From Coffea arabica (lineage: Eukaryota; Streptophyta; Magnoliopsida; Gentianales; Rubiaceae): a DNA stretch of 64,000 nt. This document shows, in pieces, positions 22,509-35,785 of this stretch (the stretch's first letter is position 1; each line of letters opens with the position of its first letter). The DNA is taken from contig NC_092323.1 of NCBI RefSeq assembly GCF_036785885.1, forward strand, positions 6,580,501 through 6,644,500, read 5' to 3'. Position numbers and translations under genes: made by a program. The notes beneath the pieces were generated by a model. That model saw nothing but the letters and a program-made list of their open reading frames with translations. It ran no database searches and was not told the origin of the DNA.

Positions 22509-24137
22509 TCAAAGCCAGTGGAACAACCTCTGCAGATAATTGGGTCTGGTAACTTCTTTGTTAGGGGCTAAAGTAAGTCTATCTGCATGAGCAGCAGCCC
22601 ATATATTGAAATCTGGGGAAGAGACCAGGTTCTCCAGTGCCTTCTTCGTGGAATCTCTGGTAAATTTGTCCCACTCATCCTTTGAAATTTTTCTTCGGTA
22701 AGGAGTGGTATGAAAGGTAGAGTAGAACGCTTCTGAGTCTGTCAACTGCCTTGGAGACATGCTGGTAGAACCTGAAGGAAAAGCGGAAATAATTAATAAT
22801 AAGCAAGAAAGAGAGCTAGCATATGTCTCGGGTGTAAATTAATAATGTTGTGTCAAAAGGTGAATCCACCTTGCAAGGCGCTGGATGGGGCTTCAGTGAA
22901 GGGCATAGAATCATGAGATTCTTTGACTGGTGATGCATACTTATCCTGAAATATCTTGCGCTTGGACTTTCTCAATCTGCGAAACCTTCTGCAAGGATTT
23001 GGCAAGCACTTTTCCATTAAAGAGCATATTAGACACTAAAAAAAATTTCAATACCATAAATTATGCTTACTTGGCTGAAAATGAGGATGATGCCAAGCAT
23101 TTTGGCATATGCAACATGGGTAGCTAATACATGAAATGGAAGCTACCCAGAAAGGGCTATTGCAATCTGAACTCATAAGGTGACTCACCTGTATACGCCT
23201 TGCAGAAACTCAAGAGGGGTAAATCTCCTTAAGATTGTTGCAACAAAAATTCCACAAAGCAATGCCTCTGCTGCTAGCAGAGGGTCAATAGAACTCTGAA
23301 GAATATGAAATCAGTACTCAGGTAGAGAACAAACAGAAGTCTAAGAAAGGTCAAACAAACTCTAAAACACAGATGAGAAGCTAAACCTGCAGAATCATAA
23401 CAGAAGCCAAAATCCGAATGGACCAAGCTACAAAATGAGATACCCCAACATCAATATTTCCATCTTCTGTCAGTACAAGTTTGCGGACAACCCAAAAGCC
23501 CAACCAAGCTCCAGCAATGACAAGAAAAACCAGCAGCAATATTCCCAGCTGCAGAAAGTGACAAAATGCATCAATAACTTTAATCCTAAACTGGAAGTGG
23601 AGGTAAAAAAAATCAGCAATACGAGGGATTTGAAAAATAAAAATGCTAAAATAGAGATTGAAGGCCTCAAAGGAAACAAAGAAACCCCGTCAACTTGGAG
23701 ATGAGACTGAGCAAAATAGACTTAAAATTTCCATCTCAAAGACTAAATCAGTTTCTCAATGCCAAAAGACAAGTAAAGTAAACTATCAGAAAAAATATAG
23801 GGAACTTACATACAGGATTGTACATGTCTTCACTAATACCAATCTCAGTGAGAATTGAACGCAACAATCTCGGCAAGTAACGAAGTAGAAAAGTGCCCAA
23901 ACCAACCTGAAGATAAATTGAGAAGGTTGAACATAATCTTCATTTGCACACACTAAAGAATAGATAAAGTTTGATACCGACCATGGATGAATACAGGACT
24001 ATCGCAAGTGAATTCTTCCTGCCCGTTGGAAGAAGCTTCATCCCCTGTCGACAGCATATTAGCAAAACAATAGTTAGCTTTAAAACAACAAGTGTGTGTG
24101 TGTGTGTGTCTACATATCCAGAGAGATAGATACATAG

Positions 24138-24172
<35 letters not shown>

Positions 24173-26656
24173 TCAAATGTTAATTCAAACTGCCCATTGC
24201 GATCCTTCATTTTAAGTGCAACATTACAACTGATACCTATATGCCTGTCTACAAGCTCGTCTATAATATCAAGTTGGAATGTGCAAAGTTCTTGAGGAAC
24301 ATTTACAGTCAAATAGAAATTCATCTTGTATGAACATCACTGCAGTGTGACATTCATTTTCCATGAATATAAAGGTAAATTTACCAGAAACCTAATGAAC
24401 CTTACCTGGTACAGGACCATTAATATCACAAGAAGAATTCCCACAGCCATTGCACCACTGTAGTAAAAAACTAAGGAATTGCTAAGGAAGGAAGCCAACA
24501 TCATAATGATAACTCCTAAAACCAAGAATATAACACGATAGAAGAAAATTTCTGCAAAAAAGATTGCAAATGGTTTGTTAAATAAAAGTATTACTAAAAG
24601 GAGCGTCACTTAGTCATTTGATCCTAAGAAAACAACCTTCATCAAGGGAAACCTCAATAGATTCTGTAGGGGAGCCTGTTAGCCGTATATCTAAGAACTT
24701 GTGATCAAATGGCGACATTGATCTCATCCATGACCCCTTGGTAAGTTTCTGCCACTGGCTTTGATTGCACATCCCTATACCAACAGTCAAATTCCTGCAA
24801 TATCAAAGTAGAATTCAAACCTAGTATATAGCATGTGCACACTAAAAAAGAAATTCATTTATAATATGGACAACTCAAAACCTAGCATATAGGATGTGCA
24901 CATTAAAAACAGAAATTCATTTATACCATGTACAACTCAAACCTAGTAAGGTATTCAAAGTATAACATGTAAAAATTTAATAACAAGTACCACAGCCACT
25001 GTCTTCATCCACTACTTATCTAATTCTAAGCTGCAATCAGTAAGCAGCCAGGCTTCTTACTGCTAGGAGAACTATTTTACTTCTAGTGTAAGATCAAGCC
25101 AAAAATTGCTAATTTCAATATTATTTACTAAAGAAAGATGTCTTCCAATAGGAAGGCAAGTTAATTGAACCCATTACATACTTTTCAGTTCAAGAACACT
25201 TCTAAATAATTATTAAGGCAACTGATGAGCAGTATTGCTATATCTGGAAAACGACAAGGAGCTTCTTTGCCAACAGATTAGTAGAGATGCTAAAAGACTT
25301 TTAGGTCTTCTTGAGCTAAAATAAGCTTTGACGTAAAGCAATCGATAGGCAAATGCCCTAAAACAATTAGTTATTAAAAACATGTGCAGTAAATCCAAAT
25401 TTCGACCTAGACGAGAAGGATGCAGTAACTGAAACCAAAATGCAAAATCACGCACCTGTGGAAACAAACCTCAATAATGGGTGGACGACCACTGCTTCCT
25501 ACATATGTAACTTTCACTCTGCTAGTATTGGGAAACTTCTTCAAATGCTTCAGCCTCGACAAACCTTGAACCTTAACTCTTTCACAAAGAACTTTGGTTC
25601 CAGGTTTTACACCAGGTGATTTGTCAACTATTAAGCTTGGTATTAGCTGCAACGTTGTATTCTCAGTAACAACTGCAAGCATGAAAACAAGCAGTTATAC
25701 ATGCACAAAAAATGTCTCAGAACACAGGCAAGTAGCTGCCCAGGAGATTTGACATTTAAATTTGGCATATATCCACTGTAAGACCAATTCAAAACTTGGG
25801 TTTGGGGATCCCTTCTAAGACTTCAACTTCAGGATGCATATTTTACACAACCTGGAGGTGAATTTTAACAAGATAATTACCATGAAGAAAGAAAACAGTT
25901 TCAACAGTTAAATAGAGTTGCGCCACTCCCACCCCTCGCGGAAAAATTCATTTCCGGTCTGTGTAGGCATTGCAGCACTAAGTGCTTGTGTATCAAAATT
26001 TGAAACTTCTAGATGGATACAAGCACTTAAAGCTTAGTCTACAGTAAATGAGATATAACCCCAAAAAAAAAAAAAAAAATCCCCCTTCTGCAGTACAATT
26101 CGTGATACCCAAAAGGCTAGCATATATACCATATTATATACGAGCTGCAGAAATCCATAATAGCGTAAGAATTAAGAAATGATTCATGAAAATGCACGCA
26201 CTTTCACGAAATTACAGACAAGCGACAAACGCCTTATAAATCAAGATACTAACTAAAACTTTTAACACATCATCCCTTCCTTCTTCCAAGTTTTTTTGCA
26301 ACAAAGTATATTACCACGACTAAGTTATTCGGCTCCGAGTTCTTCAGCCCTAACATCCAAGCACCAAAAACTTTTCTCTGGTCAGTTATACTTTAATTGC
26401 ACGAAAAAGTAAAACCAGCCCTCAAGTTTCTAGTCTTTATTTAACTTTCCTCACTGTCACTTTTTCTTGCTCAGAAACAAGCGATTAATAAACATCAAAG
26501 GAAAAAATTTATGTAAAGCCCTAGAATCTTGGGAAACATACCCAGTGTATGGTCGTTAGCAGAGACAATGGAGGGAAGAATTGAAATTGAAGTGAATAGG
26601 ATCCATACAACGGGAAAAATGACCCGAAGCGTCGAGGTTGCAGCAGCTGTAGCCAT
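22509..26656 (-). CDS. Nuclear envelope integral membrane protein, NEMP/TMEM194 family (plant PNET2-like, DUF2215)
   Basis: Ten exons join in frame on the minus strand: 26656-26542, 25672-25456, 24794-24637, 24551-24406, 24044-23982, 23906-23814, 23548-23387, 23295-23189, 22988-22870 and 22771-22509, coding 480 residues. The protein has a signal peptide (about 1-33, hydrophobic VIFPVVWILFTSISILPS), a lumenal beta-type domain (residues about 40-160), then about five closely spaced hydrophobic segments (for example FLVLGVIIMMLASFLSN, GILLLVFLVIAGAWLGF and WSIRILASVMIL) and a soluble C-terminal tail with RRLRKSKRK right after the last membrane segment. This layout and the tail motif SPDFNIWAAAHADR fit the NEMP family; the plant member PNET2 is an inner nuclear membrane protein linked to chromatin organisation. 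Introns are GT-AG; exon 5 (63 nt) ends ATG|GTCGGT, chosen because it keeps the frame SSM-VGLGTFLLRYL. Confidence 0.9.
24090..24172. repeat. Compound microsatellite (TG)n-(TA)n-(GA)n in a NEMP intron
   Basis: Short TG, TA and GA dinucleotide tracts follow each other within NEMP intron 4. Open frames across them are artefacts. Confidence 0.9.
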
Positions 26657-28038
26657 GTATTCTGTGATTAGAGTAGAAAAGGGTAGCAGTTGAAAATACG
26701 AAGGCAGGAGGAGGGTATTATTGTTCTTTTCGGTTCTAAAGTAAGGGGCCTCAATTAGTTGGGCCTCTACCAATTTACTCTTGGGGCCCAAACCAGATCC
26801 AAACTTTACCCGCCTCACCGGTAAGCCCATATACAAGTCATCAGAGAAGGGACTACTTGGGTATATCCGAAATTTATCGGCCCAAAATTTATGGCTGGAT
26901 GGTCGAAACAAAGCATTCCACAACAAAAGACAGAGAAATCTGTGAACATGTCATGCACTTTATCCTTATGGTGATTCTATTCTATTTTTGGATCATAGAT
27001 TCAAGTATTTCTTTGCTAGACGATGAAGAGGAATGATAAGAAGGGCTTGCAGTAAAATTTGATCGTATTCTGTATTTCTTGAAATTTTCCATATTAAGAA
27101 AACCACAAAGAAATGCAGATGCAGACTGATATATGTGTAAAATATGAAATGCAGATGCAGACTGCTAACAGTTAACGACAGATACTACAACTGATCCTAG
27201 CAACAGACAGAGAAAGGTTTGTAAAAAGGCTGGGGGATGCCGCCCAATGCAGTTCCAATATCCGTCATGAAAGTGACATACTACTCTTACTTTGGGATGA
27301 CTTCAGCGTACCGTTTCTTCCTTGATATCCTTATCGCCTTTCGCATCAAAAAGGTTGGACTCTATTTTTCTTATTTGCACTTTCGATATTTGAATAAGAA
27401 ACTCTTTATGTTGTAATACAGCCGGTTACCTACGTTACCATATATATATATATGTATGTATAAATGCACGTTGTCTTTCCTTCATTGAGCAAGAAGATAA
27501 GTTGAATATATCAAGCCCACGAATAGAACATAGAATCTATGATACACAAGGTGGTGCAGCATTGAAGGCAATTAGTTTTCGTGTTTTTAGGTACAGGCGG
27601 GGAAGTGTACCGAGATCACTCATTTACACTGGAAAAAAAAAAGAGAGAAAAAAATATACGTGATCAAGAGCTGCAAGGTGCATCTGCAGAAAGCTTTTAA
27701 AGTATGACTTAAAAGGCACGACACCTGGGAGTAAACCCTCCACATAAATCCAGCAAAGACGTCACAAGCTAATAGAAATGAAATGGTCCCTCCCGGCCGC
27801 TTCTTTCATTCATTTATACAAAAGAACATCAATGCAAGAGGGAATTGTTCACGCAAATACAGAAAACTGGTAACTGATGACGAGTGCTTTTGTACATGCA
27901 TGAATCATGCATCTTCTGAAAAAGCAGCATGCAAGAGAATCTATAATTTGTGCGGAAAGGGGATAAAGACCATCAGGAGTAGCACTAGGACGTCACTACG
28001 TTGTAGTACCAGTCCTGGCAAATCTCTTTAGGCTGAGT
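26657..28038. other. NEMP promoter side and PADRE 3' flank
   Basis: Positions just above 26656 hold the NEMP 5' leader and promoter. Positions below 28038 hold the 3'UTR of the PADRE gene; a short direct repeat (about 20 bp, GAAATGCAGATGCAGACTG type) occurs twice near 27110-27165. A (TA)n tract lies at about 27441-27452. No gene is recognised between. Confidence 0.4.
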
Positions 28039-30479
28039 TCAAGTTCCAATCTCTGCAATACTCTGTAAGGCTGGCTTCCACTGCCCAACATGACCAATAT
28101 GATGCCTTCCCACGCCTCTGTTGCTGCTGCTACCACTGTTGCTGCCCATTCCGCTACTACTGCTGCTACCTGCTCCATAGCCCTCGTGTGCACCCTGCAA
28201 AATTAAGGACATCATCAGATTAATTAACACACACGCCTTGCTGGCTAGTTTATTAAAGGACATTAGTACGTTAAAACAACTGAATAGGAGTGAGTGTATA
28301 TAAATAGCTTAAAGATGAAAGCAAGCTAATTTAATCATGCATTACGCCAAATCAAAATTGATTAGTGCTCTTTTTTGGACCAAAAATAAATATAAGGTGG
28401 ACTTCAGAAATAAATTCTGAGGTTGGCATTGGGGACCTAGCTATTACTATCAAATCTCAGTAGGGCATATATTTAAAAGAAGTCAAACCAATTTCATAAT
28501 GCAATGGTATAACGGTCGCACAAATTAACGATGCAATGGTAAACGCTCTAATATTAGTCCACGCTTGAATATTCCTTCTTCCATTTATTATTATTTGCAG
28601 TTTAACTCCAAATATGAAATTGAAAACCCATGTGACTCTTTATGATTAACCTTACCAGAACCAGCCTATCTGTTAAGGACGCGGGGCTGGAGCGGTTGTC
28701 AGAACAACCGCTCCGGAAGGTGTAACACCATTTGTACATGGTGTAACATCATCTGTACAAGGTGTAACAATTGAACAACAGCGAGTAAAATAAAACACCA
28801 TTTTTGTGGATCCCACACGGCGTGAAAATCGAGTTACAAGACGTGATCTGAGCCGCACAAATTTTTGAGGCTTCATCCAAGCCGTGAACTGCCTGGGACG
28901 GTTGTCTCCAGGCCCCTCGTCCATCTGTTAACTGAACTTTACAAATACTCCAATAAATAATTATTCTCCACCAAACTGGTATATTCTCAAAGAAGTTCCC
29001 ATGCTCTTGTGCGAAGCAAGGATTAGGTTAGATACCTTGTACCTAAGCTAACCTACCAGGTAAACAAGATATTTTTGCTTATATTCTTTTTATTTTCCAG
29101 TATTTTATAGTATGCTATTTGATGATTAAATCTTAGTATTTTTTTTTTTTAAATAAAGAAGATGCACAGTGAGTCTCGCTAAATCTTATAATCTATCCCC
29201 CTAGTATATATACTTGGGGGATAGTGGTAACAATATGTATTTAGCAATTAAAACAATAATTGGATTTGGGGCCAGCCTATTTTTCAAGGTCTCATTAATT
29301 AGTTGTTTTTTTTTCAACTCCAGTAAATGACTTTTGTTGAAATAATTAACCCTAATATCAGATTAACCTCCAAAAGCCGGCAACTCTTGAATTAGTTGTT
29401 GGCTTTTTATCTTTTTAGAGCCACCACCATCTTTCCAGCGATTGCAATATCCGAACATCAGCATTCAGCAATAACTAGTAGAGGCTTGGTAGTTGCTATG
29501 ATAATCATTTTTCTTTAAACTCCACCAATAGTTGGCTGCGTGCCACCTAACTTTTCTTGTACTTGTACATGAAGCAGTAGCACTTAATTAATCCACCATG
29601 CTTTCTTTTTTTTTAAAAAATTTATTTATTTATTATTAAAATCGACTATACATGTATGCTTTCTTTAAAGCGCTTCAACATGTGCCTACGTTTAGTGCTC
29701 TTAAATTTTAGTACTTTCTACTTGGAATTCATACGATTCCTTCATGTGTAGACATGACAAAAGAAAAAGGAAGGAAGTTACGCACTATCTCGATTCGCTG
29801 TGAGAAAAAAGAAAGAATAAACTTGAGTACTAGTAGTACAAGTTAAAGCAAATTTAATATTTGACACAGAATTTTGGGAAAGTAAACAATTGAACTGGGA
29901 ACGAAATGACGTACTTAGAAGGACATGTTGAATATGTAGTAGAGTTAATTATTATTACCTTAATAAGCGACGAATTTCCATTCACCAATCTGGGCCTGGA
30001 ATTGGAGTTGGGAGTGGGAGCAGACAAGTTAGTCTTGGTATCCAGAACGAGCCCACCACTCTCCTTTAGCAGTTTTCCAAGTTTCACCGATTTCTTGGCG
30101 GCAAACTCTTTCTGTACATCTGTGTTAGTAGCAGGCGAACAACAACAAGACTCCTAATTAATTATCCTGTTTTGTTGTTGCAAGAAAATAAAAAGGAGTT
30201 GCAACAAGAAAGAAATAATGACATGCCTTCGAAGCTGACGAGTCGATAAACTTGTCCCATAAGCAAAGAGTCATCAGGACGGAGAAGCTTCAGCTGCTTC
30301 ACCGGTGTACCATTCTCCGACCTCGTCGCTGTCGATGAGCTGATGACAAGTGCGACGTAGTGGCCGGGGTTGGAAGACATGACCTCGTGAGCGCTGACGG
30401 ACCAGTAAATCCTCTCGACTTTGTTCCCCGGATGCTGAATCACCACCGTGGCCGCTTCTGCCGCCTGGCAATTCCCCAT
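28039..30479 (-). CDS. PADRE / DUF4228 domain protein
   Basis: Three exons join in frame on the minus strand: 30479-30227, 30119-29959 and 28194-28039, coding 189 residues. The start MGNCQAAEAATVVIQHPGNK, the motif NPGHYVALVIS and the C-terminal WKPALQSIAEIGT mark the plant PADRE (DUF4228) family, small proteins often induced by pathogens and stress; their biochemical role is not established. Gly2 and Cys4 could be myristoylated and palmitoylated, so membrane attachment is possible. The third exon is low complexity, rich in Ser, Gly and Asn (residues about 145-165). Intron 1 appears to use a GC donor (GAAG|GCATGT), the only junction that keeps frame into DVQKEFAAKKSVKLG. Intron 2 (28195-29958) contains a MITE. 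A TATA-like tract on the minus strand near 31000-31010 could be the core promoter, giving a leader of about 500 nt. Confidence 0.88.
28677..28922. mobile_element. MITE of the GGACGNGGGGC-TIR family, copy B, in a PADRE intron
   Basis: The 246-bp element begins GGACGCGGGGCTGGAGCGG and ends GGCCCCTCGTCC. ATCTGTTAA at 28668-28676 recurs at 28923-28931, a perfect 9-bp duplication. It is homologous, in the opposite orientation, to copy A at 21409-21694 (shared AAATTTGTGCGGCTCAGATC and TGTAACTCGATTTTCACGCC on the minus strand). It contains the reiterated word TGTAACA(T/C)CAT(T/C)TGTACA. Confidence 0.92.
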
Positions 30480-32371
30480 CGATCAAACCCAAATACTCTC
30501 TACAACAACTCGTAGTTGGTACGTAATATTTGCTTCTGTTGTGTTGGTGAGTGAACTTTATTAAGTAGTAGTAGTAGTAAGAGTATTGGTTGAGCTGAAT
30601 GGTCCTCCCTTTTTGTTTCGTGAGGCCAAAAAATACAAAAAGGAAGGTACGTTGTAGTGAGAATTGAGAAAGAGAGAATTCCCCGGCAGAGAAGGAAAGG
30701 CAAAGAGAAGAAAATTTTACTTGAATTCTAGCATGAGCTTTGACCACAAAGCCAAGTCCCTATAATGGTGTAGGAGTAAATGTGAGAACGTAGCGTAGCG
30801 TGGCGTAGTGTGACGAGGTGTCTGACGCCCGTCAAGTTCACCGACGCACGTTTAAGAATCCCAGAGAGACGTGACAAAGGGCACTCTAAACAGAAGTGGT
30901 TACGGAGGCAAGGAAGGAGGAGGCAGGAGGGAGGGAGGGAAGGAGGGGGACCGAAGGCAAGCCTTAATTAGAGAGAATTTCTTGAGTAGTATCTAGGTAT
31001 ATATATAGAGAGAGTAGACTGTAGAGTAAGCACTAAGCAGCGTGAGATTCCCCCATAAATAAATGGGATAACAGCCGGTGGTTCTCCAGAAAAATTAGGT
31101 TGACTTGAGTTGATGAAGCCAACGTTATCGATGGAGAATGGTCGAAGAAGACATTAAGGGGGTGGAAAGTGCATTAGGACTTGTGATAACGATGGATGGA
31201 TGGATGTTGAGAGGAGAGATTAAATGGAAGAGAGAGAGAGATAGGGGAAAGAGACGTGGAGTGTTAGATGTGCCAAACTGCCCGACTGAGGTATTAAAAG
31301 GCCAAAAAAAGATGATGATAAATGCAGATTGGGGTTTATGACTTTGCGTTTGCAGGTGAAGGAAGGTAACAGTAATGCTTCTACCGCTGCTAGACTACTA
31401 GTAGACGTAGTGGTGGGTCTAGAACGAATACACACAGTAGAAAGAAGAGATTGTTGGTCAGGACTTGGTCCCAGGCCAAGTTACACGAGTCGTTTTTTTT
31501 TTTTTTTATCGAACACGATAGATCTGTACTATTCTATACAAGAATAATTCGAAGAAAATTAAACCCGAGTCGTATATATTATATAAGGTTTCAACTTTCA
31601 AACTTACCAGCAACAACCTTTTTTTTTTTTTTTTTTTTTGAGGTACAACCCTCATTTTGCATCATGTTTCTATAATTTGTGTTGTTAGATGATGGAGGTT
31701 ACTTAACGCAAATGGATGATCATAAGTATTGATAATGTCCTTCTAACCCGCCTTCCCATTCATCCATCATCCATCCCAGAATATAGTACCACAGGGTATT
31801 CCTAAAACAATTGGAGTACTTAGAATAAGAGTAACCGACGGTTACTAACCGCTTTACCTCCAATTTCATAGAGAATTAGTAATCATTTTTTTGTTTTTGC
31901 CTTACGTTACATATGTCAGTTTAATTTATGGTCCGACTCCATATGCAGTGATGTGATTGCAAGCAAGCAAGCGTACTTTAGATTCCCTCTCTTTATCTCC
32001 TCCCCCTCGGCTTGGATGCAGCTGCAAATTGCAATTAATTTCATGGCCTGATCAAGCTCTGTGAACTGTGATGCTGTCATGGTTGCGTAGTCTCGCAATC
32101 TTTGCCTTGCCAAAGTTCATTAAGAGCAAACCTACTTTCCCTCGACATCAAAACAACATACTGCTCCTCTCATCCACCACCTCTTCCGAGTAGTACTACT
32201 GTCTACTGCTACTACTTGGTGAAATTATATGTTGATGCAGATGTATTTACAGCACCAATCAGTTGTTGATGCAGATGTATTTCTTCCATAGATAAAGATA
32301 AAGACGGAGTTTTTGAGCTCAGCAACCCCATTGCCCCTCCCCCCCCAATACTCTCTGGTGATGAAGCAGTA

Positions 32372-32373
<2 letters not shown>
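30480..32373. other. Upstream region of the PADRE gene; no other gene seen
   Basis: Contains purine-rich tracts (GGAGG repeats near 30905-30950), a TATA-like tract near 31000, and poly-T runs at about 31493-31507 and 31621-31639. Open frames here show no recognisable domain. Confidence 0.4.

Positions 32374-32447
<74 letters not shown>
32374..32447. repeat. (TA)n microsatellite
   Basis: About 37 TA units followed by a run of T. Length is likely polymorphic. Confidence 0.95.
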
Positions 32448-32462
<15 letters not shown>

Positions 32463-33290
32463 AACCAACGGCAACATCACAGTAGCATATATTTCGAGAA
32501 ACAAAATTTGGTGGGCAATTTCAAAGTGGTGATACACTTAAATTTTGAGTGCTCTACTGCTGGTAGTTATTTTTGCAAATACTAAAAAAGATCGGAAGGA
32601 TTAAGGCCACTAGTGATTATGAATTTTAACCAAATTCTCAGTTTTGTTGGATTGGGGAATTCGGCGGGAAAGAGATGGATTCAACGGCGATCGTGGTCCA
32701 TGGGTGTAGAGCAGAACAAGATGGTCAACGTCTATCCAGCTTGGTGGTGTTTTGCTTGCATTTTGCTTTCATTAAAAGTGGCCCAGTGGGCCTGTGCTCT
32801 TTGATGGGCCATTGACAACTCACCTGACAAGGGAGCAAAACGCCTGTTGTTGTCATGTGGTTATATTTGCTCATCGCGGCCCAACTGAAAGTGGAAGCAG
32901 AACCTGTTCAATTTTATTATTGGGTGGACTGTTCAAAGGTAATGTCTAGCAAACGAGCAAGCAAAGAACATGATGTGAAAATTGATAAAGAATAACTGAA
33001 AGATAAAAATGAGATTGGGAAGCTGGCTAACAATTGTCTTCTCCATGTTCGGATCCTTCCGTCTTCGATTGAGATAATAGAAGAGCGATTCACTCAAGGC
33101 CAAGAGTACAAATTTCTCAATCTTGAGATGCAAGAGCAGACAGCATTAAATAGTGGAGGTTGGTATTCGTTTTCAGGAGCCCTTCGAATTTATGTTGAGA
33201 ACCACCGGACTTGAACCATCACATGAATTAAGCTGTGAATGATGTTTGATATGGATTCTGGATTGTACATGTACTGGGCCTAGGCTTCCT

Positions 33291-33335
<45 letters not shown>

Positions 33336-33653
33336 CGATACGATAGCTTCCTACACTATAGAGAGGGGAGGGCCTAAAAAAGTCTTGGGATAACGCGGAA
33401 GGGACTGAACCACCACCGGACCAGACGGATGTACTACGCACTCGCCTGAATTTTTTAAATAAAACCACATTTAATTATAGCAAATTGGCTGAAAGCCACC
33501 AAACCTTAATGCATTGATGGATTGGTGATTAGGTTTCCTCAATATTAGACTCAGAATGTTTCGGCAGATTCTGATATTATATATATATTTTTTGAAAAAC
33601 AAAGGAAAACTATTTATTAGATTGCAAGAATTCGTCCATCACTAACTGTTTAA
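32463..33653. other. Intergenic, with a second (TA)n tract
   Basis: A (TA)n tract of about 19 units lies at 33294-33331. The rest has no recognisable gene; the stretch 33335-33450 is less AT-rich and may be old repeat DNA, but no ends were found. Confidence 0.4.
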
Positions 33654-33654
33654 T

Positions 33655-33900
33655 AATGGTTAGAGGACAATTTTGAAGAATTCGGGCAGGTTCGGTGATT
33701 TAGCAAAAGGTATCAAATTATGCGCAACCTTAATGGCATCTTTAAATATCCATATTACACCAATAATACTTTGATCTGACAGGGAAGTGCGAATGTCCTC
33801 AATTATCGAGCCAATATCCGAGTAAGAGCTCTTTTGTGCTATTAATCAACTTTTATGATCGAGATGCGTCGCCCTCTAATATGAAAGTAGGAATCATCAG
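33655..33900 (-). pseudogene. RNase H-like (RVT_3) domain relic, LINE-type
   Basis: On the minus strand, PTFILEGDAS is followed, after a frame shift, by SSYSDIGSIIEDIRTSLSDQ and then AIKVAHNLIPFAKS. These match the order of motifs in the RVT_3 RNase H-like domain found at the end of plant non-LTR retrotransposons and in related stand-alone proteins (an (E/S)GDA core, a SDIG..IEDI helix and a VAH.LA-type C-terminus). At least one frame shift and a stop lie between the first and second motif. No reverse transcriptase or poly-A tail is seen beside it. Confidence 0.6.
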
Positions 33901-34833
33901 CATCTTTGGATAGGAGATGATTTGGGATAATTTTTTTGAAAAAATATCGTAACACTTTTTTGATGTAATATATATAAGATTTAAAAAGTGGTTCAAAAAT
34001 AAGGTTGATAATACAAATAAATCAGTGTTTATAAATAAGATGAGATAAAAAGATGATTTAGAAATACATTGATAATGCAAATAAATCAGTGTTTGTAAAT
34101 AATATGTAAATAAAGTAGAAACCAAACAAATTCAGAGTGCTTTTCTTACAGCATGAGCTTCAGCAAGTTCAACATTGGCTAGACCTTCCATTCTCTTTGA
34201 TAAGCCAGCAATCAACTATGGATGACCACACCATTACCAAAAACTAAGCGTCAAAATTGACCTTGTAGTGGGGAGCAGGAGGCATTGACCAGGACAGGGA
34301 CGCTAGCCCCTTGTCAAAGTCCCATCATAACCACGGCATTTTATGTTGATGAATAAGAAACTTGAAAAAAAAAATCTGTTTAACAATTTTAATTTTTAAC
34401 TGGGAGAAATAATATTGAGTGTCATTTAATTCCTTATCCAAATTCCCTATTTCCTTTTCTTTTTATGCTCATTATGTCTAGTTCTCTTTCATAGTTAAGC
34501 TTTATATTTAGTTACTGAACTCATGATGGCTTTTAAAGAGTACGTAGCACTTTTCCCAGATCAATTTTAGTCGCACAACAACAACAACAACAAGCTCAAA
34601 TATGTAGCCTATAACTTTTTAAGTGACGCAAGCTCAAATATAGAATTAATGAAAAGGAATCAGATGATCATTGACATTATATGGAACGTAATTATACATC
34701 AAATGAGTGATTAATATAGCCAGCCTTTAAGCAAGCAGAGCTATTGATTGATAATGAGATAGATAAAAATATTGGCCATCAAGCTTTGACCGTGCCCATC
34801 TCCAAACGGGTCTCTTTGAATAACGAAAGCTTT
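33901..34833. other. Intergenic with a dispersed MITE-like block
   Basis: Positions about 33905-34125 resemble the dispersed sequence at 44430-44600 and 50530-50830 (TTTGGGATAATT..., GTAACACTTTTT.GATGT). The remainder shows nothing recognisable. Confidence 0.4.
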
Positions 34834-35785
34834 AGGGGCTGCTTGGTTTGAGAGGTTTGGCATGTGTAATAACAATAATTTCAATATTTAGTGTTTGGTA
34901 TACTGTAATGGCAATTGAAATATTAGAATCATGTCCAATTCATGATTCCTGACTAAATTGGGAGTAATCACTCAAAATCCTCAACTCATTTCCAACAGTT
35001 AATAAATAAAAGATAAAATATTTTGTTAAAATTCTTCCTTTCTCCCTCTCCCAGGCTCCTACCATCGAGCCTCCCCTTCCTCCCGTCTTCAACACTCCTC
35101 TCTTTCCCATGGCATCTGACAACTCCTCCCTCTTTCCTTATCTCTGACCACTTTTTCCTTTTTATCGGCATCTAACAACACCCCTCATCCTTTGTTTCCA
35201 ATTTTCTTCCTTTTCCATGGCATCCAACAAATCACTCTTCTTCTCCTATTGTCGGTCACTTCCCTTTCTCCCTAGTTGACCATTTCCTCTCCTCCCTCGC
35301 CATCAATTCGTCCTCCTCATCATAATCGATATATTCTCTTCTCTTTGTGAAAGGCTCTAACTGGATTGCATTGTATGGTGTTTCTTATAGGTTTCAGCAG
35401 AGGATGCAATTTGTCGTTTTCTTTTGCAAAGTTTTTTGTGAATATTTGAAAGTTCCAGTTGCAACTTGTTGAGAAAAGGGCAAAAATGACAAACATCCAA
35501 ATCTTTTATTGATTAGTCATGAGTTTTTGTTGGTAATTGTTAAACAAAAAACAAAAAAAGATTTGGATTGGTAGTGATTCGGTGGTGGTCTGATGGTGGG
35601 CGTGATTATCAATCCAGAAAAGAGAACAATAATTAAAAAATAAAAAATTAATTTTGATACCATTCCAACTATATTTATACCAAGCATCAGTTTGTAGAAT
35701 AATATCAGAGGTTCAAACCATACTAATTTTTTGTATATGATTCCATCTCCAAAACCAATTCCAAAGCATGAACCAGGCACCCCCT
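34834..35785. mobile_element. Possible DNA transposon with imperfect ends
   Basis: The left end AGGGGCTGCTTGGTTTGAG and the right end (inverse of AGGGGGTGCCTGGTTCATG) are similar inverted ends about 950 bp apart, with second matching blocks just inside. Target duplication is not resolved, so the superfamily (hAT or PIF/Harbinger) is open. The interior (35035-35340) is strikingly pyrimidine-rich with reiterated CCATGGCATC(T/C)(G/A)ACAA. Confidence 0.5.

Noticed and set aside
32319-32537. Open frame across the (TA)n tract
   Set aside because: Encodes an alternating Ile-Tyr run from the microsatellite; not a gene.
35035-35340. Pyrimidine-rich tract with possible coding frames
   Set aside because: Low-complexity composition within a probable transposon; no domain or conserved start.
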